Below are positions 50,444 to 59,577 of a stretch of 64,000 nucleotides of DNA, one piece after another; within the stretch, counting starts at the first letter, position 1, and the number at the start of each line of letters is the position of its first letter. The notes below the pieces were generated by a model. That model was not told the DNA's origin and searched no databases. It saw only the letters and a list, made by a program, of their open reading frames with translations. The DNA lies in contig DILV01000039.1 of NCBI GenBank assembly GCA_002425225.1, positions 62,001-126,000 of the forward strand. The letters run 5' to 3'. A program made the translations under genes and the position numbers. The stretch is from Thiothrix sp. UBA5583 (GTDB lineage Bacteria > Pseudomonadota > Gammaproteobacteria > Thiotrichales > Thiotrichaceae).

Positions 50444-51406
50444 ATGGCAAAGAGAGAATCAGTCAAGCTGCTAAGCAGGCAGGAGCGACTGGCAAGGGCA
50501 TTGGCAGCATTGACCATGGGTGTTGGTGGTATCCTGATCGCAGTGGCATTCATTGTCCAGCCATCCACAGCCCCCAAAGAAGCCTCTTCTACCCCTGCAT
50601 CGGCAGACAAACAGGCTGAACCAAAACAAGAGCAAGCACTCGCACCAGCATTGCCCGCACCCACAGAACCAAAACCGGCGGCTGCAACACCACCTGCCGT
50701 TACCACAACACAAACCGAACAAACCACACCAGTAGTAACCACTACTGTTACAGATACAAAGCCACCAACTGAGCCTGCTGCCACTGTGGCAGAGAGCAAA
50801 CCCGAACCCCAAAAACCGGCTGAAAACAAACCCGCTGAAAAACCTGCCGAGCCTGCTGTCACCCTGGCAGAAGCCAAACCCGAACCCCAAAAACCGGCTG
50901 AAAACAAACCCGCTGAAAAACCTGCCGAACCTGCTGTCACCCTGGCAGAGGCCAAACCCGAACCCCAAAAACCGGCTGAAAACAAACCCGCTGAGAAACC
51001 TGCCGAGCCTGCTGTCACTGTGACAGAGAGCAAACCCGAACCCCAAAAACCGGCTGAAAACAAACCCGCTGAAAAACCTGCCGAACCTGCTGCCACCGTA
51101 GCAGAGGCCAAACCAGAACCCCAGAAACCTGAGCAAGAAGAAAGTTCGTCAGGGGGCGGCTGGATTTATGCAGGCCAGTTTGTGGACGGACAATGGCTGG
51201 AACGCGGCTTGGTTATCGACAATGAATTGCCTGCCAGTGGCAAACGTTACGCACTCAATTGGGGAGCCAATGTACGTTCCACCCCACCCGGCAAAGACAC
51301 ATCCCTAAGCAAAACAGTCAGTTATCTCCCGCAAGGTCAGCAAGTAGAAATCGAGCAAGTCAAAAGGTCAGGTAACAAAGGACATGTTTGGCTAAAAATT
51401 AAATAA
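50444..51406 (+). CDS. Membrane-anchored SH3-like protein with PEK repeats
   Basis: A 320-residue protein of unknown function. A short basic cytoplasmic head precedes one helix (ALAALTMGVGGILIAVAFIV, about 22-42). Residues about 50-110 are Pro/Ala/Glu-rich. Residues 112-230 consist of 26-residue repeats (core KPEPQKPAENKPAEKPAEPA), four full copies and one partial. The C-terminal 90 residues resemble a bacterial SH3 domain (ALNWGANVRSTPPG, VSYLPQGQQVEIEQV, HVWLKIK). The repeats probably form a rigid spacer that lets the SH3 domain reach the peptidoglycan layer; this is inference. Confidence 0.8.
   Translation: MAKRESVKLLSRQERLARALAALTMGVGGILIAVAFIVQPSTAPKEASSTPASADKQAEPKQEQALAPALPAPTEPKPAAATPPAVTTTQTEQTTPVVTTTVTDTKPPTEPAATVAESKPEPQKPAENKPAEKPAEPAVTLAEAKPEPQKPAENKPAEKPAEPAVTLAEAKPEPQKPAENKPAEKPAEPAVTVTESKPEPQKPAENKPAEKPAEPAATVAEAKPEPQKPEQEESSSGGGWIYAGQFVDGQWLERGLVIDNELPASGKRYALNWGANVRSTPPGKDTSLSKTVSYLPQGQQVEIEQVKRSGNKGHVWLKIK
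50777..51130 (+). repeat. 78-bp coding tandem repeats
   Basis: Four complete 78-bp units (50777, 50855, 50933 and 51011) and a shortened fifth from 51089, nearly identical at DNA level. Differences sit mainly in the AVTLAEA/AATVAES positions. The unit is in frame (26 codons), so copy number can change without a frameshift. Confidence 0.9.
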
Positions 51407-51492
51407 CCCCCCAGCAGTGAAAATGACGCATGATTGGCAGTCTTGCATTACACTGGCAACCAAAGCCAGTGTAGGGTGTCCAATCAAACGTT

Positions 51493-52965
51493 ATGATCGT
51501 CAGTATCCGCACAAAACTGTTTGTTGCCATTTTTTTAGCCTGCCTACTCACCATCGGTGGGCTGGCGGCGCTGGTGCAGTTTAATTTCAAACGCAGTTTT
51601 CTCGACTACCTGAACGAGCAGGAAAACCGTTCCCTGACACAACTGGGAGCACAACTGCTGGATCTGTATGAAGCCAAGGGTAACTGGCAGGAACTGGAAA
51701 ACAATCCCCGGCTGTGGAATACCTTGCTGCACTCTGCCGTGCGTAGCAGCCTGTTTCCTGCCAATGGCGATGATGCGGAAAGGCCACCACCACCTCCTCC
51801 GCCACCCCACGAGCGGGAAATGGGCGGCTTACCATCGCCTAGGGCGCATTTCGCGCAACGCATTGAGCGCTTCAGCGGGCGGATAGTCCTGCTGGATGCC
51901 AACCGCAACCCCATCAAGGGTACACTACGCCCTGAAGTGCCTGAAAACCTGCACGAACTGGTTTCCAACGGCAAGATCATCGGCTATCTGGGGATGCATC
52001 GCCGCCAACGCCTGACAGAAAAAGTCGATGTGGAATTTGCCGACCGCCTGCAATACAGCCTGTGGCTGATCGGCCTGCTGGCCTTGCCGGTAACAGGTAT
52101 CCTTGCATTCCTGCTCGCCCGTCATCTGAGCACGCCCATCCAGACATTGCGTAACGGAACCCGCCAGCTCACCGACGGCAATTACCAACTGCGCATGAAA
52201 CCGCAAGGGCGCGACGAGCTTGCCCTGCTGACCCGTGATTTCAACCAGTTGGCAGAACGCCTGCAACAAAACGAAGCATCCCGCAAACAGTGGATTGCCG
52301 ATATTGCCCATGAGTTACGCACTCCATTGGCTATCTTGCGCGGTGAAATCGAAGCCTTGCAGGACGGCATCAACCAGCCGGATGCCAGTACCTTTGCCTC
52401 CCTGCATCAGGAAGTCAGTCACCTGCAACGGCTGGTCAGCGATTTGTATGACCTATCCATGTCCGATAGCGGCGCACTCAGTTACCGCAAGGAACGGCTC
52501 GACATCATCGCCTTGCTGCGCGAAACCCTGACCTTGCACAGCACCCAGTTGCAGGAACAAAACCTGCAAACCGACACCCTTGGCATCAGCCAGACACCGG
52601 TCTGGATACAAGGCGACCCGCAACGCCTGCAACAACTGTTCAAGAACCTACTGGAAAACAGCCTGCGTTACACCGACAAACCGGGGCAATTGCGCATTTC
52701 CACCAGCCTGACCACCACGGGTATCGCCATACTGTTCAACGATTCACCTCCAGGTGTGCCGGATGAAGCCCTGCCGCACCTGTTTGAACGGCTTTTCCGG
52801 GTAGAAGCATCCCGCAACCGGGCAACCGGCGGTGCAGGCATTGGTCTGAGCATCTGCCGTAATATCGTGGCTGCGCATGACGGCAGCATCAGTGCTACCC
52901 ATTCCAGCCTTGGTGGGTTGGAAATCCGCCTGTATTTCCCGCTGGAACAGGGTAAAACAGCATGA
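51493..52965 (+). CDS. baeS: Envelope-stress sensor kinase BaeS
   Basis: A 490-residue membrane histidine kinase closely resembling BaeS. Two helices (about 8-30 and 190-212) flank a periplasmic domain. HAMP follows, then the H-box DIAHELRTPLAILRGEIEAL with His273, the N-box LFKNLLENSLRYT, and FERLFRVEASRNRATGGAGI, then GLSICRNIVAAHDG. The periplasmic domain contains eight consecutive prolines (98-105, RPPPPPPPPHERE); the corresponding BaeS region in Escherichia coli is also Pro-rich but shorter. The stop overlaps the baeR start by four bases. BaeS responds to envelope stress in known systems; the signal here is unknown. Confidence 0.88.
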   Translation: MIVSIRTKLFVAIFLACLLTIGGLAALVQFNFKRSFLDYLNEQENRSLTQLGAQLLDLYEAKGNWQELENNPRLWNTLLHSAVRSSLFPANGDDAERPPPPPPPPHEREMGGLPSPRAHFAQRIERFSGRIVLLDANRNPIKGTLRPEVPENLHELVSNGKIIGYLGMHRRQRLTEKVDVEFADRLQYSLWLIGLLALPVTGILAFLLARHLSTPIQTLRNGTRQLTDGNYQLRMKPQGRDELALLTRDFNQLAERLQQNEASRKQWIADIAHELRTPLAILRGEIEALQDGINQPDASTFASLHQEVSHLQRLVSDLYDLSMSDSGALSYRKERLDIIALLRETLTLHSTQLQEQNLQTDTLGISQTPVWIQGDPQRLQQLFKNLLENSLRYTDKPGQLRISTSLTTTGIAILFNDSPPGVPDEALPHLFERLFRVEASRNRATGGAGIGLSICRNIVAAHDGSISATHSSLGGLEIRLYFPLEQGKTA

Positions 52966-53681
52966 CAGAACGCATCCTGATCGTCGAAGACGAACCCAAA
53001 ATCGCCGACCTGTTGCAAAAATACCTGCACAATGCCAGCTACCAGACCCACTGGCTCAACAGCGGCATCGGTGTCAGCGCATGGGTACGGGAACAAAACC
53101 CCGACCTGATCCTGCTGGATCTGATGTTACCGGGCAAAGACGGGCTGGAAATCTGCAAGGAAATCCGCCAGTTCTCCCACGTTCCCATCATCATGCTGAC
53201 TGCGCGGGTAGAAGAAATTGACCGTTTGCTGGGGCTTGAACTCGGTGCCGACGATTACATTTGCAAGCCTTTCAGCCCGCGTGAAGTGGTTGCCCGCATC
53301 AAGGCAACCCTGCGCCGGGTACAGGCATTCTGTGTACCGCCACAATCACCACCACCTGCACCCAACACGCTGTTAGAACTTGACCGTGACCGGCTGGTCG
53401 TCCGCTCAGGCTCGCACGAAACTAGCCTGACGCTGGTGGAATTTGAACTGCTGGCTGCCTTGCAACAGCATCCGGGGCGAATTTTCGGGCGTGACCAGCT
53501 CATGTCCAGGGTCTATACCGACAACCGCATCGTTTCCGACCGCACCATTGATAGCCACATCAAGAAACTGCGCAAGAAACTGGCAGAAATTCTACCGAAT
53601 CAGGATCTGATCCATTCCGTTTACTCAGTTGGCTACAAGTTCGAGTCTGATAACAAAAACTTTGTTACGGTTATCCAGTAA
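52962..53681 (+). CDS. baeR: Envelope-stress response regulator BaeR
   Basis: A 239-residue OmpR-family response regulator. The receiver has ILIVEDEPKIADLL, phospho-acceptor Asp53 in LLDLMLPGKDG, and the conserved Lys in YICKPFSPREVVARI. The winged-helix DNA-binding domain ends in DRTIDSHIKKLRKKL and YSVGYKFE. Similarity to BaeR is high over the whole length (for example EEIDRLLGLELGADDYICKP). A Pro-rich interdomain linker (PPQSPPPAP) is notable. The next gene, 69 bp downstream, is the alpha-2-macroglobulin gene. Confidence 0.9.
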   Translation: MTERILIVEDEPKIADLLQKYLHNASYQTHWLNSGIGVSAWVREQNPDLILLDLMLPGKDGLEICKEIRQFSHVPIIMLTARVEEIDRLLGLELGADDYICKPFSPREVVARIKATLRRVQAFCVPPQSPPPAPNTLLELDRDRLVVRSGSHETSLTLVEFELLAALQQHPGRIFGRDQLMSRVYTDNRIVSDRTIDSHIKKLRKKLAEILPNQDLIHSVYSVGYKFESDNKNFVTVIQ

Positions 53682-53750
53682 AACAAACTCAGACGCGATA
53701 ATTCTGTCTAAAATAGACTGATAACCACCTTCACACATCCGGGGATTATT

Positions 53751-56700
53751 ATGACAACACACCCACCCCTCTTGCGCACGTTGCTCCTGCTGCTGCTAAC
53801 CTCCGGCAGCATGATGATTTCCGGCTGCGGCGATGCCGACAAACCCGCCAGCGCCACCACGGACACCACTGTTGCAGGCAAACCGGATGCTGTTACCCAA
53901 GACCGCAATCGTTTGCTTACCGAACTGTTCAGTGTACGCCCACCCAGCATCCAGCCACGCAACAAGCCACTAACGCTGGCCTTCCGCCAGGCCGCAATTA
54001 GCGACGACAAGGTGGGCAGCAACGCAGATGCTTACCTGCAACTCTCGCCCCGTGTTGCGGGCAAAGCGCGTTTCGACACCACTAGCAGTATCGTGTTTAC
54101 CCCCGATGCACCACTGGCGTCCGGGCAAGCCTACACCCTGACGGTAAAACCGGACGGATTGCTCAATATCCCCGCCAATACCCCGGCGCTGGATTTCGCC
54201 TTCAAAACCGCCGCACTGGAAGTCGATGTGCAATTCCAGGGGTTAGACCCGGTAGCCGACCAGCCCACGCAAATGCAACTGGAAGGCAAGGTGTTCACCT
54301 CCGACTACGTTGCACCGGATGTGGTGGAAAAAATCCTGCAAGCCACCGCACAGCAAAAGCCGCAACGCATCGGCTGGGAACACAATGACGCAGGCACGGA
54401 ACACCGTTTCATGGTGGTCAATATCCCACGCGAAACCTTCGGCACGGATTTGCACCTGACGTGGGATGCCAAAGCCCTCAACGCGCAAGGCGACAACCTA
54501 AGCGGCACGCGCGATTTCAAAATCCCCAGCCAAGCCACTTTCAGCGTCACCCGCATTGATGCCCTGAGCGAAAACGCCGATGGCAAACCGCACGTCAGCA
54601 TCAGTTTTTCCGACGCCCTCGACACCCAGCAAGACCTGAAAGGCTTGGTGCAACTAGGCAGCGGCGAAGTCACCACCCAAATCGTCGGCAACCGCCTGCT
54701 GGTCTACCCCACCGGTGAACTGGAACCCGGCGAACACAAACTGATCCTGCAACCCGGCATCAAGGCCACCTCTGCCGCATTGGGCAAACTGGCGGAACGC
54801 AGCGAGCAAGCCATTACTCTGGGCGCACCCAAGCCCGCCGTGCGTTTTGTCGGCAAAGGCAGCATCCTGCCCGAAGGCCAAAGCATGACCATCCCGCTGG
54901 AAGCCCGCGCCGTCAATGCCGTGCAAATCACCGCGCTGGAAGTGTTCCCGGAAAACATCGAACAGTTCCTGCAAGTCAATGGGCTGGATGGCGACCGCGA
55001 AATGGAGCGCGTTGGGCGTAATGTCTGGCGCAAAACCATTCCGCTGACCGCTGCCAACCCCAACCAGTGGAACCGTTACAGCATTGATGCCACCGAACTG
55101 TTCAAAGCCAAACCCGGCTCCATGTACCGGCTGCAACTGGCGGTTGACCGGCGTTTTTCTACCTATCCCTGCCCTGCCGGAACACCCGCCCCGCAAATCA
55201 GCGACAAACCGCTGAGCAGCGCGGAAGATGACGACGGCAATGAAACCAGCGGTTGGGATGGCATCGAAGAATACAGCCTCGCAACGGAAGATTACGACTG
55301 GGACAAACGCAATGACCCGTGCGATGACAGCTATTTCCACAACAGTTCCGACGTGGAAGCCGCGCACAACTTCGTTTCCAGCAATCTTGGCCTGATCGCC
55401 AAACAGGATGGCAGCGGCAAGGTACATGTGATTGCCACCGACCTGCGCACGGCAGAAGCCGCAGCGGGTGTCAGCCTGACCCTGCGCAATTTCCAGGGAC
55501 AAACCCTGACCACTGCCACCACTGGCGGCGATGGCTTTGCGGAACTCGCCAGCCCCAATACCCCATTCCTGCTGGTGGCAGACAAAGGCACAGACCGCGC
55601 CTACCTCAAGCTCAATGCCAATACCACGCTGGAAACCAGCCAGTTTGATGTCGGCGGCGAAACCGTCAAACAGGGCCTGAAAGGCGTGATCTACGGCGAA
55701 CGTGGCGTGTGGCGACCCGGCGATGACATTTTCCTCACCTTCGTGCTGCAAGACCGTGCCAAAACCTTGCCAGCCAACCATCCGGTCACACTGCAACTGT
55801 TTGACCCGACGGGCAAACTCAAACAAACCGTCACCAGCAAACAACCTACTGGGCCGTTTTATACCTTCAAGCTAAAAACGGCGGAAACTGACCCGACCGG
55901 CGACTGGCTGGTGAAAGCCGCGCTAGGCAGCAGCACGTTCGACAAGACCCTAAAAATCGAAACCGTGCGCCCCAACCGCCTGAAAGTGGAACTGGGTTAC
56001 GGTGATGCCAAAGCCTTGCACGGCTATCAGGATTTGCCCGAAGCCACCCTGTTTGCGCAATGGCTGCACGGCGGCACTGCCAGCGGACTCAAAGCCGATG
56101 TCAGCGTCAAACTGCGCGAGAAAACCACCGTGTTTACCCGTTTCAACGATTACGCCTTCGATGACCCGACCCGCAAGCTCGACAGCAGCGAACAGCAATT
56201 GCTGGAAGGTTATCTGGACGGGCAAGGCTATCTGCGTTTTACGAAAAACTTCCAGCCGGAAAAACCCGCTGCCGGGATGCTGAGCGCGTGGTTCACCAGC
56301 CGCGTGCATGAAGCAGGCGGCGGTTTCAGCATCAGCAAGCAAGACATCGATTATTACCCCTTCCAAAATTACGTCGGGATCAAACTGCCCAAAGGCGATG
56401 CCGAACGCGACATGCTGCTCACCGACCAGGAACATACGGTTGACATCGCCAGCGTGAATGCCGACGGGCAGGAAGTTTCCCTACCGCAGGTCGAAGTCAC
56501 CCTCTACAAAATCGACTGGAAATGGTGGTGGGACAAAACCCCCGACTCGCTGGCTGAATACGCCGACGCCAGCCACAGCAGCAAATTGCAGCAATCCATC
56601 GTCAGCACCACCAACGGCAAGGGCGAATGGAAATTCCAGATCAAATACCCGGAATGGGGACGTTACCTGATCCGCGCCTGCGACTTGCAGGGCAAACATT

Positions 56701-59489
56701 GCACCGGCAAAACCCTGTACGTCGACTGGCCCGGTTGGGCAGGCCGTGCTCAGGAAGATGGCAGCGGTGCAGCGGCAATGTTACGTTTCAGCAGCGACAA
56801 AACCAGCTATCAGGTCGGCGAAACCGCGCAAATCCAGTTGCCGGAAGCGCAAGCCGGACGCGCACTGTTTACTGTCGAAACCAGCAGCCAGATTCTGGAA
56901 CAACGCTGGATCGAATTTAACGGTCAGCGTACCCAGATTCCGCTGCCGATTACTGCCGCCATGGCGCCGAACGCCTACGTCAGCGTGACCTTGTTGCAAG
57001 CGCACCAGAACAAGCAGAATGATCGCCCGATCCGCCTGTACGGCATCATTCCGTTGCTGGTGGAAGACCCTGCAACCAGGTTGCAACCCGTGCTGAAAGC
57101 CGCCGAAGAATGGCAGCCGCAAACCACCCAAACCTTCAGCATTAGCGAACAAGCCGGGCGGGCAATGGATTACACCCTCGCCGTAGTGGATGAAGGCTTG
57201 CTCGGCCTGACCCGATTTGAAGCCCCCGACCTGCACAAAGCTTTCTACCGCAAGGAAGCGTTAGGGGTCAAAACCTGGGATTTGTTCGACAGCGTAATCG
57301 GTGCATACAGCGGCAATCTGGAACGCATTCTGGCGATTGGTGGCGGCGACGAAGCGCAAATCGACGATGCCGCCAACAAGCCGAAACGCTTCCCGCCGGT
57401 GGTACGCTTCCTCGGCGCGTTCCATCTGGATGCGGGGCAAACCCGCGAACACAGCGTCGAATTGCCGTCGTACCTCGGTGCGGTACGCATCATGGCGGTG
57501 GCTTCCGACGGTACGGCTTACGGCAAGGCGGAACAGCCGGTGTTCGTGCGCCAGCCGCTGATGATGCTGTCATCGCTGCCACGCACGCTGAAAGTCGGCG
57601 AAAAGGTGGAAGTGCCGATTACGCTGTTCGTTTCCGACCCTGCGATCAAATCCGTGCAGGTCAAGATGGAAGCGGATAGTGCGTTCTCCACTGCCGCCCC
57701 GGCTCTGACCGTACCGATTAGCGGCACGGGCGAAAAAGTGGTGACACTGTTCCTCAAAGCGGGCGACAAACCCATGCCAGGCAAGCTGAAATTCACCGCC
57801 ACCAGCGGCAAATACACCAGCAGCCACGAGGAAAACCTGCAAATTCAAGCCCCCAACCTGCCAAGCCTGCGCACGACCAGCACCACGCTGGAACCGAAAG
57901 CCGACTGGCAAGCCACCATTACCCCGCATGGCATGACAGGCACAAACCAGAGCACACTGGAACTTTCCAGCCTGCCGAATTTGCACCTGACCCAGCATCT
58001 GGATTATCTGGTCAACTACCCACACGGCTGTCTGGAACAAACCACCTCATCAGTGTTCCCGCAGTTGTACCTGCCGAAACTGCTCAAGCTCGACCCGGAA
58101 CGGCAGCAACAGGTAGAACACCATATCAAGCGGGCGATTGCCAAACTGGCGGACTTCCAGAGCAGCAATGGCAACCTGATGTACTGGCCGGGTTCGACCG
58201 AAGCCAATGACTGGGCGAGCATTTACGCCGGGCATTTCCTCACCGAAGCGCAGAAACAAGGCTACAACGTACCGTTGGGGCTGCTGACTGCATGGCAGGC
58301 ATTCCAGGTGAAACAGGCGCAAGACTGGGTAGCCAGTGACAAGGCAGACACCAGTTCCACCCAAGCCTATCGCCTGTACGTGCTGGCAGTGGCGGGCAAA
58401 CCGCAACTGGGGGCAATGAACCGCCTGCGTGAATCCGGCAAAGCCAATGCACAAGCCCGCTGGCTGCTGGGCGCTGCGTATTTGCTGGCAGGGCAAGCGG
58501 AAGCCGCGCAGCAAACCACCCAGGGTCTGGTTGCCACCGAACTGAATACGCCGACTTCGGAGGACACCTTCAGCCAGAAACTGGGGCAACTCGGCCTGCA
58601 ACTGGAATCCTTATTGGCGCTCAACAAGGTGCAGGATGCGGATCTGGTCGTGCAACAAATTGCCACCGAACTGGGCAGTGGCACGGCTTACAACACCCAC
58701 GACATCAGTTGGGCGTTGCTGTCGGTGGCGCATTACCTCAGCAGCAGCCAACAACCGCTGGCGGTGCAATACACCATCGACCAAGGCACGGCTACCCCGC
58801 TGAACAGCACCCAACCACTGGTCAGCCAGTTGCTGAGTGCACAAGATGCCGCGTTCCAGCTTGCCCTGCACAACAACGGCGACCGCAAGCTCTACGCCAG
58901 CGTCAGCCAGCGCGGGATTGCCCCGGCAGGCAATGAACAGGCCATCGCGGAAGGTTTAACCCTGCAAGCCGAATTGCTCGACAAGCAAGGTACACAGGTG
59001 TGGAACAGCGACACCGATCTGGCAGGTTCCGCCTTGCCATTGCAGCAAGGGCAGGATTACGCACTGAATGTCACCGTCACCAACACCAGCGAAGCAGCAC
59101 TGACAAATATTGCCCTGTCCACGCTGATCCCGTCGGGTGCAGAAATTGGCACAGCGGATACACCTGCACCTGCCGCAACGCCAGCCAACAATACGGAAGG
59201 TGAGGGTGAGGCGGAAGCACCTCCTGCCGCAACGCCAGCCGCAACCACGCCTGCCAACAACGGCATTACCCATCAGGATGTGCGCGACGACCGCGTATTG
59301 AGCTATTTCAATCTGGCGGCAGGTGAAAGCAAAACCGTCAAGATCAAGCTCAATGCCGCGTTCCTTGGCGAATACTATTTCCCTGCCATTAGCAGTGAAG
59401 CCATGTACCAGCCGAATATCCGCGCACGCACGGCGGGTTTGCAGGTGAAGATTGGGAAGGTGGTGCCTGTTGCACCCCTCACCCCCTAA
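53751..59489 (+). CDS. Bacterial alpha-2-macroglobulin lipoprotein
   Basis: A 1912-residue periplasmic protease trap (YfhM type). The signal peptide ends in lipobox ISGC (Cys26). The thioester motif CLEQ is intact at 1427-1430 in YPHGCLEQTTS, so it can covalently trap proteases. Macroglobulin domains fill residues about 30-1150; WRPGDDIFLTFVLQD and YTLAVVDEGLLGLT are recognisable family segments. Near the C-terminus (about 1800-1838) is a low-complexity insertion rich in Ala, Pro, Thr and Glu. Start ATG at 53751 has GGGGATTATT before it. The final residues PLTP and the stop codon come from a palindromic repeat that continues into the next gene. Pairing with PBP1C is the normal arrangement. 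Confidence 0.95.
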   Translation: MTTHPPLLRTLLLLLLTSGSMMISGCGDADKPASATTDTTVAGKPDAVTQDRNRLLTELFSVRPPSIQPRNKPLTLAFRQAAISDDKVGSNADAYLQLSPRVAGKARFDTTSSIVFTPDAPLASGQAYTLTVKPDGLLNIPANTPALDFAFKTAALEVDVQFQGLDPVADQPTQMQLEGKVFTSDYVAPDVVEKILQATAQQKPQRIGWEHNDAGTEHRFMVVNIPRETFGTDLHLTWDAKALNAQGDNLSGTRDFKIPSQATFSVTRIDALSENADGKPHVSISFSDALDTQQDLKGLVQLGSGEVTTQIVGNRLLVYPTGELEPGEHKLILQPGIKATSAALGKLAERSEQAITLGAPKPAVRFVGKGSILPEGQSMTIPLEARAVNAVQITALEVFPENIEQFLQVNGLDGDREMERVGRNVWRKTIPLTAANPNQWNRYSIDATELFKAKPGSMYRLQLAVDRRFSTYPCPAGTPAPQISDKPLSSAEDDDGNETSGWDGIEEYSLATEDYDWDKRNDPCDDSYFHNSSDVEAAHNFVSSNLGLIAKQDGSGKVHVIATDLRTAEAAAGVSLTLRNFQGQTLTTATTGGDGFAELASPNTPFLLVADKGTDRAYLKLNANTTLETSQFDVGGETVKQGLKGVIYGERGVWRPGDDIFLTFVLQDRAKTLPANHPVTLQLFDPTGKLKQTVTSKQPTGPFYTFKLKTAETDPTGDWLVKAALGSSTFDKTLKIETVRPNRLKVELGYGDAKALHGYQDLPEATLFAQWLHGGTASGLKADVSVKLREKTTVFTRFNDYAFDDPTRKLDSSEQQLLEGYLDGQGYLRFTKNFQPEKPAAGMLSAWFTSRVHEAGGGFSISKQDIDYYPFQNYVGIKLPKGDAERDMLLTDQEHTVDIASVNADGQEVSLPQVEVTLYKIDWKWWWDKTPDSLAEYADASHSSKLQQSIVSTTNGKGEWKFQIKYPEWGRYLIRACDLQGKHCTGKTLYVDWPGWAGRAQEDGSGAAAMLRFSSDKTSYQVGETAQIQLPEAQAGRALFTVETSSQILEQRWIEFNGQRTQIPLPITAAMAPNAYVSVTLLQAHQNKQNDRPIRLYGIIPLLVEDPATRLQPVLKAAEEWQPQTTQTFSISEQAGRAMDYTLAVVDEGLLGLTRFEAPDLHKAFYRKEALGVKTWDLFDSVIGAYSGNLERILAIGGGDEAQIDDAANKPKRFPPVVRFLGAFHLDAGQTREHSVELPSYLGAVRIMAVASDGTAYGKAEQPVFVRQPLMMLSSLPRTLKVGEKVEVPITLFVSDPAIKSVQVKMEADSAFSTAAPALTVPISGTGEKVVTLFLKAGDKPMPGKLKFTATSGKYTSSHEENLQIQAPNLPSLRTTSTTLEPKADWQATITPHGMTGTNQSTLELSSLPNLHLTQHLDYLVNYPHGCLEQTTSSVFPQLYLPKLLKLDPERQQQVEHHIKRAIAKLADFQSSNGNLMYWPGSTEANDWASIYAGHFLTEAQKQGYNVPLGLLTAWQAFQVKQAQDWVASDKADTSSTQAYRLYVLAVAGKPQLGAMNRLRESGKANAQARWLLGAAYLLAGQAEAAQQTTQGLVATELNTPTSEDTFSQKLGQLGLQLESLLALNKVQDADLVVQQIATELGSGTAYNTHDISWALLSVAHYLSSSQQPLAVQYTIDQGTATPLNSTQPLVSQLLSAQDAAFQLALHNNGDRKLYASVSQRGIAPAGNEQAIAEGLTLQAELLDKQGTQVWNSDTDLAGSALPLQQGQDYALNVTVTNTSEAALTNIALSTLIPSGAEIGTADTPAPAATPANNTEGEGEAEAPPAATPAATTPANNGITHQDVRDDRVLSYFNLAAGESKTVKIKLNAAFLGEYYFPAISSEAMYQPNIRARTAGLQVKIGKVVPVAPLTP

Positions 59490-59577
59490 CCCCCTCTCCC
59501 TCAAGGGGCGAGGGGGAATAAGATGTCTCACTCTCTTAGCCCCTCTCCCCTTGAGGGAGAGGGGTTGGGGTGAGGGG
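59473..59577. repeat. GC-rich composite palindromic repeat (REP/MITE-like)
   Basis: Left arm 59473-59515 and right arm 59540-59577 are near-perfect inverted copies (CCCCTCACCCC..., reversed GGGGTGAGGGG), separated by an A/T-rich 24-bp loop. Each arm also contains its own hairpin (CCCTCTCC-CTCAA-GGGG type). Such sequences are scattered in many proteobacterial genomes. Only this copy was seen in the window. Confidence 0.85.

Noticed and set aside
50777..51130. CRISPR-like regular repeats
   Set aside because: The units are directly adjacent without unique spacers and are in frame with a protein; this is a coding tandem repeat.
50257..51136. Long minus-strand frames encoding Gly/Ser/Phe-rich repeat proteins
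   Set aside because: They are shadows of the 78-bp repeats in the SH3-like protein gene; the plus-strand product has a start site, membrane helix and C-terminal domain, and the minus-strand ones have none.
54654..55844. A 396-codon minus-strand frame
   Set aside because: It lies wholly inside the alpha-2-macroglobulin gene, which is intact on the plus strand; no start signal or known motif.
59452..59550. N-terminal extension of PBP1C through the whole palindromic repeat
   Set aside because: The encoded peptide (NPLSLKGRG..., PLPLRERGWGEG) is what this class of repeat encodes wherever it lies in an open frame; the TTG at 59452 lies inside the macroglobulin gene and is an unlikely start.
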